DNA of 64,000 bases from Zygaena filipendulae (GCA_907165275.2 OU015659.1:1034501-1098500), one strand, 5' to 3'. Counted from the first letter of the stretch, positions 12,008-23,440 are shown. Notes: generated by a model not told the origin, from the sequence alone. Translations and numbers: made by a program.

Positions 12008-12790
12008 ATTAACTAGAGAGGCGATGTAGGCGGGGCAGGCGCGCCACGTTCGCAAAGGAAGTAGAGCACGCGCTCTGATCAGTGCAGCAGTGTTGGCATC
12101 CTGAAGCTAGCTTACTCATACCAGCCGGGCTAAGATGCGCAAGACGACAAAATTTTATCGAGCCATTTTATCGATTCTCGTCGACATATTGTATGGCTTT
12201 GTCGACGAGAATCGATAAAATGGCTCGATAAAATTTTGTCGTCTTGCGCATCTTAGCCCCCCAGGGCTAAGACAAAACGATATAATATGTCGACGAGAAT
12301 TGATAAAATGACTTGATAAAATTTTATCGTGTGCGCATGTTAGCCCCGCTGGGGCGTAAAATTATCGTATTTGGACCGAAACACAAAAAAATTATCGTAC
12401 TTATCAGGATTATGACTATTTAGACATAGATCTAGTTTGTTTATGTCATAAATGTGTACACACAAGGCGGCACAAATTACCGTATGTGTACGATATAATT
12501 ATAAATTATAATACGGTTCAGAACACTGGCTCTGACTTCCCCAACACATCCTTTGCTGGCATCTCAAGTAGGTATATTTTCTACGATACTCCCAAAACTG
12601 TGAATTTTGAAAAAAGTGACTGAGTTAAAACATTATCGTTCAATAAGTTTCTTTATGTCAATGAAAATTATTGTGCATGTTGAATAGTTTTGTGGGCTAC
12701 AATCACCCGGCGACACTGGTTTTTATCTGTTTTCATACTAAACTGAGTCGGTGGCCCTTCTATCTGTTCTGTGGTTTTCGTCGAACTACC
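12008..12790 (+). repeat. Family I repeat, copy 1, split by family B
   Basis: 12008-12050 (AGGCGGGGCAGGCGCGCC) and 12536-12790 (CCCAAAACTGTGAATTTTGA, then GGCGACACTGG..TTTTCATACTAAACT) match 62168-62330 and 62720-62845. Copy 1 is interrupted by the family B element at 12121-12352, copy 2 by a T-rich insertion. It is an old dispersed element or duplication of unknown class; no conserved frame. Confidence 0.6.
12121..12352. mobile_element. Family B element, copy 3 (hairpin form)
   Basis: Family B ends (CCAGCCGGGCTAAGATGCG at the left, TTAGCCCCGCTGG at the right). The left part was rebuilt into a perfect palindrome: 60-bp arms 12127-12186 and 12200-12259 around a 13-nt loop. An additional half-end follows at 12263-12352. 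A fold-back conversion or abortive-transposition product is likely. Confidence 0.8.
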
Positions 12791-14731
12791 GACTTATCGC
12801 TCCACCGAAATGGTGGCAGCGGTCACGTACCTACACTACAGCGGCAGTGGAATTCGTTATCGCAGCTCCGGTCCATTCATAACCGAGAATTTGCAATGCT
12901 AACATGGCGATAGTGGCGGGCCTGCCAATTATTTCGACTGATTACATTATGTTTTGCTACAACTGTCGCCCGCGGCTCCGCGCGATTCGTATTACAAACT
13001 TGTATTCCAACAGGTATACCCAGTTTGAAATCATCCATACTGATATTGTAGGTAAATGCGAAATTAACTATGTCTATTGCCTTGTCAGGTCTTACTCTAC
13101 TCTCAACTACTACTACTACTACTCAACAGATTTTCATGAAATTTTGCATAAGTACACTGCACGTTAACAGGGGTACGAGTGAAACCGCGGAGAACAGCTA
13201 GTAGGTAGTAATAATAAAGTTTATATTTTAATACTTACCAAACATAAGCTTAAAATAAATTAATCAGAAATGTTAACAGGCTCAACCTATGAGCAACTTG
13301 ATGATGTTTATGGCAAATTTTACTAATTGGACACTACAGTTTACCTGTATTATAGACATCAGCAGGGCAATTATGTAACTTTTATTGCTATCATATTTCA
13401 GTTTCAATCTGAAAAACATACATACAATCGAACATAGAACCTCCTCCTTTTTGGAAGTCGGTTAAAAATAGCTATTTTGTGATTAATTAATCATGTTTGT
13501 TTAGACAGTCTCAACTTTTGAAGTGTGTTTATTTTGGTTGATTTCTGGATATTGTTGGTGTTTAAACGTGCATCTTTTAATCGCAAAACCGCCATGTTTT
13601 TGATTGCAAACGAAAAATGATAGAATCAAAAGTTACAAAATACTCAGTTTATACTAAACTACAATTAGTTTCAACTAGTTGTTCCTCCTTTATGGTAGAA
13701 TAGTCGAGTTGGGACCAATTATATGTTTTGTTGCCATTAGTATTTTCCATTACAGATGATGACGAGGGTCTGAGGATGTAGCCGAAAGATTGCCACTGGA
13801 ACTTCATAATGAAAACAACAGAGATGGTCATCTTTGGGCTCCTTACACCCGATAAATATTGCTTTTTTTTTAAACAAAATCACTATTTATAGTTTTATGA
13901 TACACTAATCGCGTATATTGATAAGCAGCTTGCCCCGGTTCGAACTACGCTCCGAATAATGCAATCTTAGGTCAATTATAGGTAGTGCTTCGGTTCTCGT
14001 GTATGCTTACACCATTATAAACCATTTTACAACACATGTCTATTAACGCCGATTGTCCGTCTGTACGGCTCGTCTCTCTGCAACCCCGTTGTTTAGCTGC
14101 AATTGATTGCCGTGCCACTTGACATCATTGTTCATTGTGAACCGGCCCGCATACTTTGCGCTGCCTCTAGCCCCCTATTGATATGGAAGTCACTTCAAAA
14201 TGCGTTTCTCTGTCGAGAGATCTGATTTTTGCTGTCGATTGTAAGCTAAATTGTGATTAATTAATATTACCAGGGAATCAGCTAGCCTTTCTTTCATGCT
14301 TCTCTTCTGAGAATTGTTTTATTGTTCTCATATCACGTTACCTTATCAGCTAATAACAGCGTCGTTGTAATGCTTGGAGCTTCTGAAATGTCGACGAATG
14401 TACATTGTTTTTTTTTGCTGATTCTTTGTAATGTAGAAATTCCTAAGAATGGGCAGAAAAAATCCAGGTCATGGCAAGTAAGTAGGTGCGTAAACGTTTG
14501 TGCGATGAATTTAAAATTTGTTTATTGAAGTGTAGGAAATGTTTTTGTTATCAGATAGGTATTGTAGTTAAGTCTCAAATTAAATATTTATCACGGAATT
14601 AAATAGCAATTACTCGACTAATATTGCAAAATTATGTAAAAACAACAGCGAACTATCAGCGTCAGAGCCCTCGCTCATTGTAAATACGATCGACCGATAA
14701 TAATTGGATCGGTCTTTTTAATTACAACGAA

Positions 14732-14785
14732 ATGCAAATGTTTCGAGTGCGATGCGCACTCACATGCGTAATCGTTCATGCAAAT
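14732..14785. promoter_or_regulatory. Paired ATGCAAAT octamer motifs
   Basis: ATGCAAAT occurs at 14732-14739 and 14778-14785 with a small GAGTGC/GCACTC hairpin between them (14745-14761) and a TTTTTAATTAC homeodomain-like site just upstream. POU-domain proteins bind such octamers. That this is an enhancer is inference only. Confidence 0.25.
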
Positions 14786-14930
14786 TATTATAATAATGAT
14801 CAAAAACTATCTGCCGATCAAAATATAGGATTGTGTAGGATTGACTACTGTATACTGTATAGGACCTAATTTTACCTCGTCTGCAGGGCTCCTTTTTCAA
14901 TTTAATACTTTCTAGATGTAAAATTCATGT

Positions 14931-14944
14931 GGGGGGGGGGGGGG
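14931..14944. repeat. Homopolymer run G14
   Basis: Fourteen consecutive G in otherwise AT-rich DNA. It may be length-variable and may include sequencing or assembly error. Confidence 0.9.
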
Positions 14945-15619
14945 TGTCAGAGATTACCAAAAACATACCGCATGCATGTTAAATACTGTGAAACTTGCAT
15001 AATTATGTCAAAAGCAAGTGTACCTAGTACCCACTAATTAGGTAGAGTTTACTGCGCCCGCTTTTTCTCCGCTCACTGCCGCCTTTAGGTAGGTATGATG
15101 TTTAATGCAATTGTACTCACAATCCACACAGACGGTAATTACTTACTCAGTTAATTAGTGTTGCATGCGGGCGTGCACTTAGCTGTTACAACCTATACGA
15201 TCACTTGATTATTCTAAATTTTTATATCAACTAGTCAGTTGACTAATTAATGTGGTTGATACGACAACTCAATGACCGACTTGACTGGTCCTCCGTCGGT
15301 TTTACTCGGTTTTACGAGTCTATGGATGAGAATACCCTATCGAAGACGAAGAGCTAAATTACTTGTACTCCTATACCGTATAGCTGTGTTCAGAGGTAAG
15401 AGTATTTGTCATTCAGGGATACTGAACTCCCTGTCAGTAAAATACTATTTAGTTTAGTACCGATGTCCAGGTCGGTAGGTTCAGTTGGTTCCCCAGAGAT
15501 TAACCTCTATGTCTATACTCTATATGTATTATGTATACCTACATATAAATAAAATTAAAACGTCTGTATGTAATTCCTAATAAGCTTTTCACTAAATGCA
15601 TATGAAAGTATATAGGTAC

Positions 15620-15848
15620 GGTACTTACTTAAAAAATCAATTTTTTAAATTTTTCTCTGTCTGTCGGTCAGTCTGCCTCTCTGTCTGTCTGTTTGTTTGT
15701 TCCGGCTAATCTCTGAAACGGCTGCACCACATTTAACGGAACTTTCACAGGCAGATAACTGATGTTATAAGGAGTAACTTAGTTCGTAAAAAATAATTCC
15801 TGCAGGAATCCCGAAACTCACGCGGGTGAAAACGGGGGGCATAGCTAG
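15620..15848 (+). repeat. Family D SINE-like copy
   Basis: CTGTCTGTCGGTCAGTCTGC tract, CTGAAACGGCTGCACC block and tail ending GGGGGGCATAGCTAG. The 149-codon - strand frame at 15765-16214 reads through this tail, which argues that the frame is not a gene. Confidence 0.65.
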
Positions 15849-16302
15849 TACGATTATAAGTTCGTAAAACGTCTCTAATTCAAGTTGAAGAATGTTAATT
15901 TGAGCATTAGATACTTTTATCATCTCGTTGCTCGTGGTCGAAGCACGTGCCGCCAAAGGTAAGGGCGGCGATACAAATTGAGGCAATAATATTTTGTCTC
16001 CTCGTTGCGAGGGGACGCGTTGCCTGGCAGCACCCTTATACCTTCCCTCTCCGGTGTCTACCGTAGATATGCTATATGTATTATGTAGTAAATAATATAT
16101 GTAGTTAAAAAGTTTTGCACGAGTGTCTAGGATCGCGCCAGACAATATCTTTGAAAGCAACGGTTGCGAAAAAACTAAGTCGACTGTTTTTTTTTTAAAT
16201 GTGGAAACAGGCACTAGTTTTGCCAGTGTCAGAGAAAACTAGACAGTAGAAAGGAATGATATAAGTTTGTTAGGATTTATATGAGTAAACTTGTTTAATG
16301 AT

Positions 16303-16398
16303 TTACGGCCGTTCTCAGAGTTGTTTTAATGATTTGTTTTTAAAATTCTGTACTCAAAATTAAGTAATCATTAAAACGACACTGAGTGCGGCCGTTAA
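16303..16398. mobile_element. Family G element, copy 2 (short)
   Basis: GGCCGTTCTCAGAGTTGTTTTAATGAT faces ATCATTAAAACGACACTGAGTGCGGCCG. It is an internally deleted or rearranged version of the 2270-2505 foldback. Confidence 0.6.
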
Positions 16399-16759
16399 TG
16401 CCATAGTGACATTTTTTTAAAGAACAAAGTAATAATAATTTGAGCTATGAGTTTCATTTAGTCTTAAATCCTCTTTCCGTAGACCGATTACGTAATGGAA
16501 TTTAAGTGACTATATAAAAACAATTTGGTTCCTAAAAAATCTCAGAAGTAAAGAACCTTATAAGAAAAGTTTGATTATCCGATATAATTATGTGAATTGT
16601 GGCAAATACCAAAATAGACTAGGAACTTAAAATTTCACAAAAAAAAACTATTGCCCCAGAATTCTGTTACTTATAAACAATCATTTACAGAAATTCAATA
16701 TTGATTTCAGCCATAAAGAAATTGACAAAAGTAGAATTTTACCCATGTTATGCCTGAAA
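16399..16759. other. Spacer, nothing recognised
   Basis: AT-rich spacer before the LINE fragment. Confidence 0.35.
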
Positions 16760-17152
16760 TTTTGGAGGGGGTCTTCTAATCTTATCTTAGACAATGGTGC
16801 GGACAAGTAAAGCCTCGGTACTTCGACCCTTGGGATCTTTTGTACCATCCCCATCCTGTGCTCCTCCCTCTATTCCCTGAAAACCTCGGCGGCAAAGGCT
16901 AGTGTGCAGTGGAGGTGTGAGAGCCTAAAAAAAGTCCTCTGGTTCTGGGTAAGCCATCCATACGTTACGAGCCAAGGCATCGCACTCACAGATAAGATGT
17001 GCCATTGTTTCCACCTCTACGCCGCACTTCCTGCAGGATGAGTCACTCGCGAGTTTAATTTTCGTGAGGTGTTCTTTTGTCCCGAAGTGACCTGTAAGCA
17101 CACCAGTGATTAGGCGGGCCTGATTGCGACTTAAGAGAATAGGGGTCACTAA
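16760..17152 (-). pseudogene. 3' fragment of a non-LTR retrotransposon ORF2
   Basis: The open frame 17149-16925 (- strand) encodes 74 residues with the C-terminal signature common in R1/Jockey-type LINEs: an LTGH step, then a Cys-Cys-His-Cys cluster of the form CRKCG..ETMAHLICEC. This lies after the RNase H region in intact elements. Everything upstream (endonuclease, reverse transcriptase) is missing, so it is a 5'-truncated dead copy. The region 16924-16760 downstream looks like its 3' UTR. The minus-strand motif GTGCAATAAAGTTTAAG just upstream (about 17180) looks like the 3' terminus of another LINE. Confidence 0.75.
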
Positions 17153-17240
17153 TCATAAAACATTATGTCGAGTTACTTAAACTTTATTGCACAATACACA
17201 ATGTTATTGCACACATTACAAAACAAATCCCCACCGTGAC

Positions 17241-17795
17241 ATGCGGAGCTAGGGTGCGCAACACGATAAAATTTATCGAGCCATTTTATCGATTCTCGTC
17301 GACATATTATATCGTTTTGTCTATCAGTGGTAAAAAATGTTTAACCGAATCTAGTCTTAACTCAATACCCCACTACTGCACTTTTTTTGCTTGGACGCCC
17401 ACAAATATTTGTCGTGTCGACAATAGGGATGTTGACTACTATTGAAAATCAAAATTCTAATTAGTCCGTCAGTTAGAAAATAAAAAAACAATAGACACGT
17501 ATTTTTTGCTTTTTTAAATAAATTAAAATATACAGAGATAAAGCGCATTAAAATTTAGGATGAGGAGGTCGTGACGTCACTAACCACAAAACCGCCATAC
17601 AAACTGTCAGAATAGTGACGTCACGCGAAATTTCAACTCAATATATCGCCGTTATTTTTTGATTACGTAAAAAAAGAAAAAAATACGTGTCCAATATTTT
17701 TTAATAATCTACAAGACGGACTAAAAAATAAAAATTAGTCAACATGCCCATTTTATCTTTCGTTCGATAAACATATCGTGGCGCGCATCTTAGCT
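17241..17795. mobile_element. Family B element, copy 4, split by family A
   Basis: Left end TGCGGAGCTAGGGTGCGCAA, right end GCGCGCATCTTAGCT. Family A copy 3 sits at 17426-17749 between GTCGACAAT and TTTATCTTTCG, which are contiguous in other family B copies. This copy runs opposite to the 7259-7494 copy. Confidence 0.8.
17426..17749 (+). mobile_element. Family A element, copy 3 (nested)
   Basis: 324-bp copy inserted inside family B copy 4. Comparing with uninterrupted family B shows a 2-bp AT duplication at the insertion point and defines the ends as GGGATG..ATGCCC. CRE palindromes are at 17572-17579 and 17616-17623. Confidence 0.88.
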
Positions 17796-20330
17796 ATGAT
17801 GTACATCTGTTTCTTATTCACCGTCTGAAGTTAAATTTTTTCCATTTGTCTGCAATCATCTGTCTGCATCCTGCAATCTGAACGTTCATACCAGGATACT
17901 TTAAAACAGGACGGAGCAAGAACTCTCCCAAACGATGGCGAATTCAAACACTTCATCTAATTTTAAAATAATTGTAATGGCCTCTTCTCAGAAGACCCTC
18001 ATAATTTCGTTCTCATTTATAAAAGGTGTCCTTACAACTCCTTGAAATGGGTTAACGTAATTTATTCAGAATATCTCTCACTGTTTAATAGGACAGAGAA
18101 CAATAAGTTTTTTTGCTCCGTCCGTCCGTCCGTCCGTCCGTCACGTCACTGAGCGAGCGATGCGCCGACTCTTTGTGGATGGTTTTTTTTTCTTGTTTTT
18201 CTGATTACCTTTTGAATGGTTATTAGTTTTTTTAACGACTTTATTTTTCAATAATTTTAATGTATGCCTTGAGTTTTATTCCTATATCATATAGAAATTG
18301 AGCGAAATCTGTAAACAATGAAAATAATCCTAACGTCGAGACTTGATGTCATAAAAAAAACCTTAATTTTTGTTTGCGATTTCGCGTGACGCGTGTTGTT
18401 AAACAAAAAACGTCACTACGGCCGGCCGTACATTTTTTTTAACAGTTTGAAAGTGAAAAAGTTGGTCGTTACTAAGGCAACATGTATTCGAAGAAATCTA
18501 AAATAAAACCAGTATGTTATCTCTACAATTTTTGTTAAATAATGCATTCTTCGATACGGGTGTTGGAGTTGGACAGAGACTTGAGAAATAATAATAAGAT
18601 TTTACTATAATATAAACCAAGTAGCAAAATGCGTATTTCTTAACTTACTACTTACATGTTATGATTGTCTTTTATTTTTCAACAGCTGTATTTTTTACGC
18701 TCACTGCTTAAAACTGGTATGCCAAGACCCACTCGTTTACGGCTAGCTGTTGCCTGCAGTCCTACAATGTACAACCCACAAACTCGCCTCGAGTGGGCAC
18801 GACCCTCCTACACGCTTCTGTTCGCCTGGTACTTTGTGCCCACCACTACCTGTTGGCTAATCCCTCCTTTCACTCCACTCCGCCCACAAAGATGCCATGT
18901 CGAAACGGTGTAAGTTGGTCGGTGAATACAATTTTCATCAGTTTAATGTTAAAACTGGTGTATTTAATCGTCACTTTAATGAGATTGTATTGTGTATTAG
19001 GGTAGGGATTGTAAAGTATCGTCAGGCACTAATCTCACATAAAAAAACTAATTATACACTGAATAAGGAATCATTATCTATTCGTATTTAGATAGGATAG
19101 ATCCCTGACGTTATGGCGTTCAAAACTGAATCAGGAAGTGTGGGGAGCCTGAGTCCAACGGAACGGCTTTATACATTTTTCAGTAATTCCCATGGATCTG
19201 CGGAGCATTGACCACTGGAAGATAACCGGAGATACAAAAGCCAGCACAATTGCATACCAGTCCCTCGCACGTGCTGGTTACTATGTATCAAGATGGCAAG
19301 CAAGCAAATAGAATGTAAAAGTAGAATGCAACACGTATGATTTTTTGACATACTTCATAGTACACATTGTCTGGCATGCAAGCAGCTTCCCCGATTTGAT
19401 AGCATGTGCCTATTATATCTCCGGTTTACGCGATACTAGCGAGTTTACAGATAATAGAAGTAGAGAATAACCCTCTATAGAAATCGATCTATGTATTTCA
19501 ATTACAAGGAGTGTTGCTGTTGTGCAGTATTGAAACAACAAATTGCCAAAAGTGTCTTTTTTGGCACTTTTTATTTATCCATTTGATATAAAGTTAAAGT
19601 TTAAAGCATATAATTATAAAAATTACTTGGGGCACTCGCCTAATTTTGGAGTCTATTTTTTTCTCCGGGATGAACAGTACCTAAAAGCCTATGTTTTAGA
19701 ATAAGACCGTAACCTAAAAAAATGCGTGAGTATTATGGAATACTTGGTTAGAACGAAGTTTTTTCCATATTTAACTGAGTCCGTTATGTCCATTATGCGT
19801 GAATGTGAAAATAAACAAAAATCTAAAAAAAAACTCATTTCGAAAAAAATTACAGTTGCTTTATTTTTCCGTAGAGCAGCCGTGTCGCCGTGACGTTAAA
19901 TGAAATTTTACTCTCATCCGTACCGTGCGGTAAAAAAATACTTCGTTCAAAAAAAAACTGTACCTACTAACATTTCAGTTTTTATTTATTAGCTAGAATT
20001 ATAGAACAGGCAAATGAATTTCCTAAACTAGACAGTTTTATTTAAATTGGTTTCTTCCGTTGAATCCTGTTTCACGATTTAATATACATTTATAACTTGA
20101 AATTAATAGGTACATATTTTTATGTATTATTTCACCAAAATTAGAAATGTTATTTATTAACGCTTAATGTCATTACATTTATTTTTTATTGTATAGGTGC
20201 CGTTTATTTGTTTCTGTATAAAATATATAATAAATTAAAAATTTATAATACAGAGGCACACATAAAACGATCTTATCGCTTTATTAGCGATCTCCAGGCA
20301 ACATCTAAATTAAACTATTTTTTGTCGCAG
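17796..20330. other. Non-coding stretch upstream of exon 1
   Basis: 2.5 kb with no supported gene. It contains a TCCG tandem repeat (18116-18141). A GC-balanced patch at 18690-18910 holds 60-82-codon frames but no splice-compatible structure I could support. An unseen 5' UTR exon of the host gene could lie here. Confidence 0.35.
18116..18141. repeat. Microsatellite (TCCG)n
   Basis: About six tandem copies of TCCG. Confidence 0.9.
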
Positions 20331-20416
20331 GTGGTGAGGTGGTCCATCACGGGAGGCGATGCTGGGCGGGGCGGCGGGGGGCGCCCGCTCCCGCCCGCCC
20401 TCTGACCTGCACCAAG
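20331..20416 (+). CDS. Host gene exon 1 (first coding exon, ATG at 20359)
   Basis: Bounded by a 3' splice site (TTTTTTGTCGCAG) and a 5' splice site (CAAG|GTATGTG), so it is preceded by at least one non-coding exon. The ATG at 20359 is in frame with an upstream TGA inside the exon (20335), which supports it as the start. It encodes 19 residues rich in Gly, Arg and Pro (MLGGAAGG...SDLHQ) and ends in phase 1. Its GC content is far above the flanking sequence. The link to exon 2 rests on phase and splice consensus; no transcript evidence is available. Residues 1-19 of the predicted protein. Confidence 0.6.
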
Positions 20417-20861
20417 GTATGTGCTCCCGGTAGTGTTTTCAGTTGAAATACCTAATAGTTGCTGAAACAACCAGTATTTCGGAGCTACCACTTTTTAAAT
20501 CTGACTTCAAAACTTGGAAACAGTAGTATTTTAAAGTTTGTTTTAAATAGTTTGTTTGATTTTGATTAGATTAAAAGATTAAAAATATGACTTTCAGTTA
20601 TTTAAAAAAAAACTCAATTCGAAACTAATATGTTGTGCACATTCGGCGTTATCTCTCTTTCGCTTTCCTTGTTAGAAAGAGAGATGACGTGAATTCGATA
20701 CTATCAGTGAGCGAAATTTCGTCCAAATCCGTTATACAATCATGCCTTGTTATCACAGTCTTCACAGATTGAGCATGTAAGAGCACCCATAATAACTCAA
20801 ACTCTTACATTTTTAATGATATGTAGGACTAGGATTGCATTTTACGTATTTTTTTCCCCAG
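20417..20861 (+). other. Host gene intron 1
   Basis: 445-bp GTATGT..CAG intron. Open frames in it are not supported. An inverted CGTTATCTCTCTTTC / GAAAGAGAGATGACG pair lies near 20648-20690. Confidence 0.55.
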
Positions 20862-20930
20862 GTGCTCCCCGATTCCCCCCATACTCGCTGTTTCCGGCCC
20901 ATGGAGGCAATCGACCGGCCTTACAAAAAG
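20862..20930 (+). CDS. Host gene exon 2
   Basis: 69 bp between TTTTTTTCCCCAG and AAAAAG|GTAAAT. It enters and leaves in phase 1, so it could be skipped without changing the frame. It encodes about 23 residues rich in Pro, Phe and Gly (residues 20-42; begins GAPRFPPYSLFP). Confidence comes from good splice sites at both ends and phase agreement with exons 1 and 3. Confidence 0.65.
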
Positions 20931-20944
20931 GTAAATTAATCAAT

Positions 20945-21155
20945 ATCCTTACTTGCGAAAGTTTGTAAGTATGTATCGATGGATGGATGGATGTTTGTTA
21001 CTCTTTCACGCAAAAACTACTGGATGGATTTAAATGAAACTTTACAATAATATAGCTTATACATCAGATTAACACATAGGGTAGGTACTTTTTATCCCGG
21101 AATTCCGGCGGGAACTCTGAAATTACCGCGGGTGAAACCGCGGGGAACAGCTAGT
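20945..21155 (+). repeat. Family D SINE-like copy
   Basis: GATGGATGGATGGATG tract, CTACTGGATGGATTTAAATG block, tail ACCGCGGGTGAAACCGCGG..CAGCTAG. Closely similar to 51695-51920. Confidence 0.8.
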
Positions 21156-21474
21156 CATAAATAAAATTATGAGTTATCATCATTATATCGTGGACACTCT
21201 CTGAACTTGTTTGTGAAGAGTAGGTATTTGTAGAAAATTATTCGGTTACATAGATAGGTAGTGGTCCGGTTTCTATTTAAAGATATTTAATATTTAAAAA
21301 CCAAAAAAATATTATAAAGAATTTACAACAATTTCTTTATGGAGGATGACGATCATATTCTATTTTTGATATTTATCGGTTTCATAGACACTTGATGTAA
21401 ACCTCTTCTCTCCGCAAAATTATTATTGTAAAAATCGCTTTTCTGTTTTCACCATTAAATATTTATCTTCTATA

Positions 21475-22014
21475 TCTATATCTATCTATACTTATAATAA
21501 AACAGTAAAGAGGTCAATTCTGTACATTGTATATTCAAAATTAATATTGGAGGATGAATGGTGATCGATACTGATGCCAAAAATGCAATCAGTAAATTTT
21601 TTATCTGTCTGTGTGTCTGTTTGTCTGTATATGCACGCATGGGTCAAAAACTACTGAAGGGATTTCAACCAAACTTGGTACGATTGTAGTCCATACTCCT
21701 GGGCAGGTTATAGGCTACATAACATAACGCTAAGACATAGGAGCTGAGCAGTGACGACAAATTTGAAGCAGGTCGGATGAAAATGCGCTTTCGAGCTTTT
21801 ATCCTCGCATACGTTGATCATACACCAAAAGTATACAGTATTACAAAGATAATAATCCTTCAATAATCTTCTTTATAAAATAAAAATGAACGTTTGTATG
21901 TCTGTCCTCTATGCGTTTCGAAACCATTGGTCCGATTGTGATGAAACTTTGGCGGGTTGTTCTGCCTGCGTCCACAAAGGTTCCTGATCCCAAAGCTCAC
22001 GGGGCACAGCTAGT
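21475..22014 (+). repeat. Family J/D composite, copy 2
   Basis: The first 340 bp match 3388-3705 (AGAGGTCAATTCTGTACATT, CATACTCCTGGGCAGGTTAT, ATAGGAGCTGAGCAGTGACG). The second half ends CACGGGGCACAGCTAG after a different internal unit. Probably two joined or nested retroposon copies. Confidence 0.65.
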
Positions 22015-22129
22015 ACTTAAATAAAATTAGCCATGGTACCTTAGTACAAAAGATAATGTACGTAAACAAACCGTACAATGTACGAGTTAATATCAACTAT
22101 GTAGTATCATTTACCTGTCCGGTGTCTGT

Positions 22130-22270
22130 CTGTCTTGTGTTTTCCCGGCGCGTCGCGTGACCGCTTGACGGGTATCGTGTCTGCCCTGCCTGCCCATCCC
22201 CGCGGGCGGCGAGCGAGAATCTACACGAGACTTTCTGACAGATTCCGCTCGCGCTCTAGCATGCTGCCGG
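22130..22270. promoter_or_regulatory. GC/CpG-rich island
   Basis: A sharply CpG-rich patch (CCCGGCGCGTCGCGTGACCG, CCCGCGGGCGGCGAGCGAG) in an AT-rich intron. No frame or TATA box is clear. A promoter or GC-rich unique element is possible. Confidence 0.3.
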
Positions 22271-22289
22271 TATTATTACTTATTACAGA

Positions 22290-22592
22290 CTAGCTGTGCC
22301 CCGCGGTTTCACCCGCGTGAAAGGTTTTCATGTAACAACTTTTTTCCCGACATCCGATTTAAATGTAACAAAGCCTATATGTAGCTCCAGGCTAAGCTTA
22401 ATCTACCTGTGAAAAACGTATGACAATCCGTTCAGTTGATTCGGAGATTATCGCGAACAGACAGACAGAAAAGAATTTTTAAAACTTTTTATGTGTGGTC
22501 GGTTACTCTTCTTTTATCGCCCCCTGTCAATTTTTGTTAAAAATATTCAATGTACAGAATCGCGGATTCTACTGTTTTATTATAGTATAGAT
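22290..22592 (-). repeat. Family J/D SINE-like copy, inverted
   Basis: Reads on the - strand from a TTTTATTATAGTATAGATAG end to CGCGGGGCACAGCTAG, with the CTGTCTGTCTGT tract at about 22450. Inverted relative to the copies on either side. Confidence 0.7.
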
Positions 22593-22807
22593 AGATAGAT
22601 AATATTCTCGTAACATCGCGATCGGTTAAATGTTAATGGATAAAGATACTAACGAAATTATCAACAGGGTTTAGTTTACAATGTGACCGACGATTTCAAT
22701 TTCCGCTGACATCGAAAAAAAAAAAAACAATTATCTTGAAAACACTTTTACTTTCAATTCTTAAACCTACTATTGCTGAGGCTTTGGTAAATAAAAAGCT
22801 AGTATTA

Positions 22808-23011
22808 ATCCTACTAATATTATAAATGTAAAAGTGTGGATGTTTGGATGTTTGCTACTCAATCACGCAAAAACGGCTGAACGGATTTGGACGAAATTTG
22901 GCATGCACGTTGTCAGAGGTACAGAGAAGGATATAGGGTAGGTACTTTTTATCCCGGAATTCCCGCGGGAACTCTGAAATTACCGCGGGTGAAACCGCGG
23001 GGCACAGCTAG
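22808..23011 (+). repeat. Family D SINE-like copy, apparently full length
   Basis: The cleanest copy. It starts CCTACTAATATTATAAATGT, then the GGATGTTTGGATGTTTG block, CACGCAAAAACGGCTGAACG, CATGCACGTTGTCAGAGG, and the tail to CACAGCTAG. It is a useful reference for the family. Confidence 0.85.
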
Positions 23012-23218
23012 AAAGTACATTATATTTTATATTCTTTCATGAAAATTTTGACATACCAAACTCAGTGCTTGGTTTGTAAAAAAGTGCACGCTTGAGTTAA
23101 GTGTTTTTTTACCCCTCCCCCCCTGTGCACGCGCATGAATGCTAGTTGAAATTGGTAATAATCTACGAAGCCCTTCTAAATGTTTTAGATATTATTTAGT
23201 TATTCGAACATAACAGGC

Positions 23219-23440
23219 GCGGTGTATTCGCGGGCCGGAGGCTGTCTAGACCATAGACGACCTCTGTAGTCTGTAGTAAGAGTGACGTGCGTGTAATGCA
23301 ACCGGACGGCGCGCGGCGCGGCCGGCCGCTGCGCAGCTCTCGGTAACGACTCGTTTCTAGCTCCATCCACAGTTCACACGTGCGACCTCGTACATCTGCC
23401 GCGTTTGTCGGTCGCCATAACCGAAACGCCTCGCCTCTAT
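23219..23440. promoter_or_regulatory. CpG island inside intron 2
   Basis: About 220 bp that is very CpG-rich (GGCGCGCGGCGCGGCCGGCC core near 23310) followed by ordinary sequence. A possible donor CTCTCG|GTAACG lies at about 23342. Such islands in AT-rich lepidopteran DNA often mark promoters or first exons. No TATA box or initiator could be fixed. Confidence 0.35.

Larger units (their letters stand above)
12801..15619. other. Long non-coding stretch with few landmarks
   Basis: No supported gene. Landmarks are a family D tail fragment at 13135-13202 (ends GTGAAACCGCGGAGAACAGCTAG), the CTCCTTTTTGGAAGTCGGTTAA motif at 13443, a pair of octamer motifs at 14732-14785 and a run of 14 G at 14931-14944. 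Open frames of 60-87 codons overlap simple repeats and lack codon or domain support. Confidence 0.4.

Noticed and set aside
15765..16214. 149-codon - strand open frame
   Set aside because: Its last 25 codons are a SINE-like tail and no domain is recognised; likely repeat-derived.
18665..19091. Three overlapping + strand frames of 64-82 codons
   Set aside because: GC-balanced but no matching splice sites, start context or domain; not supported as an exon.
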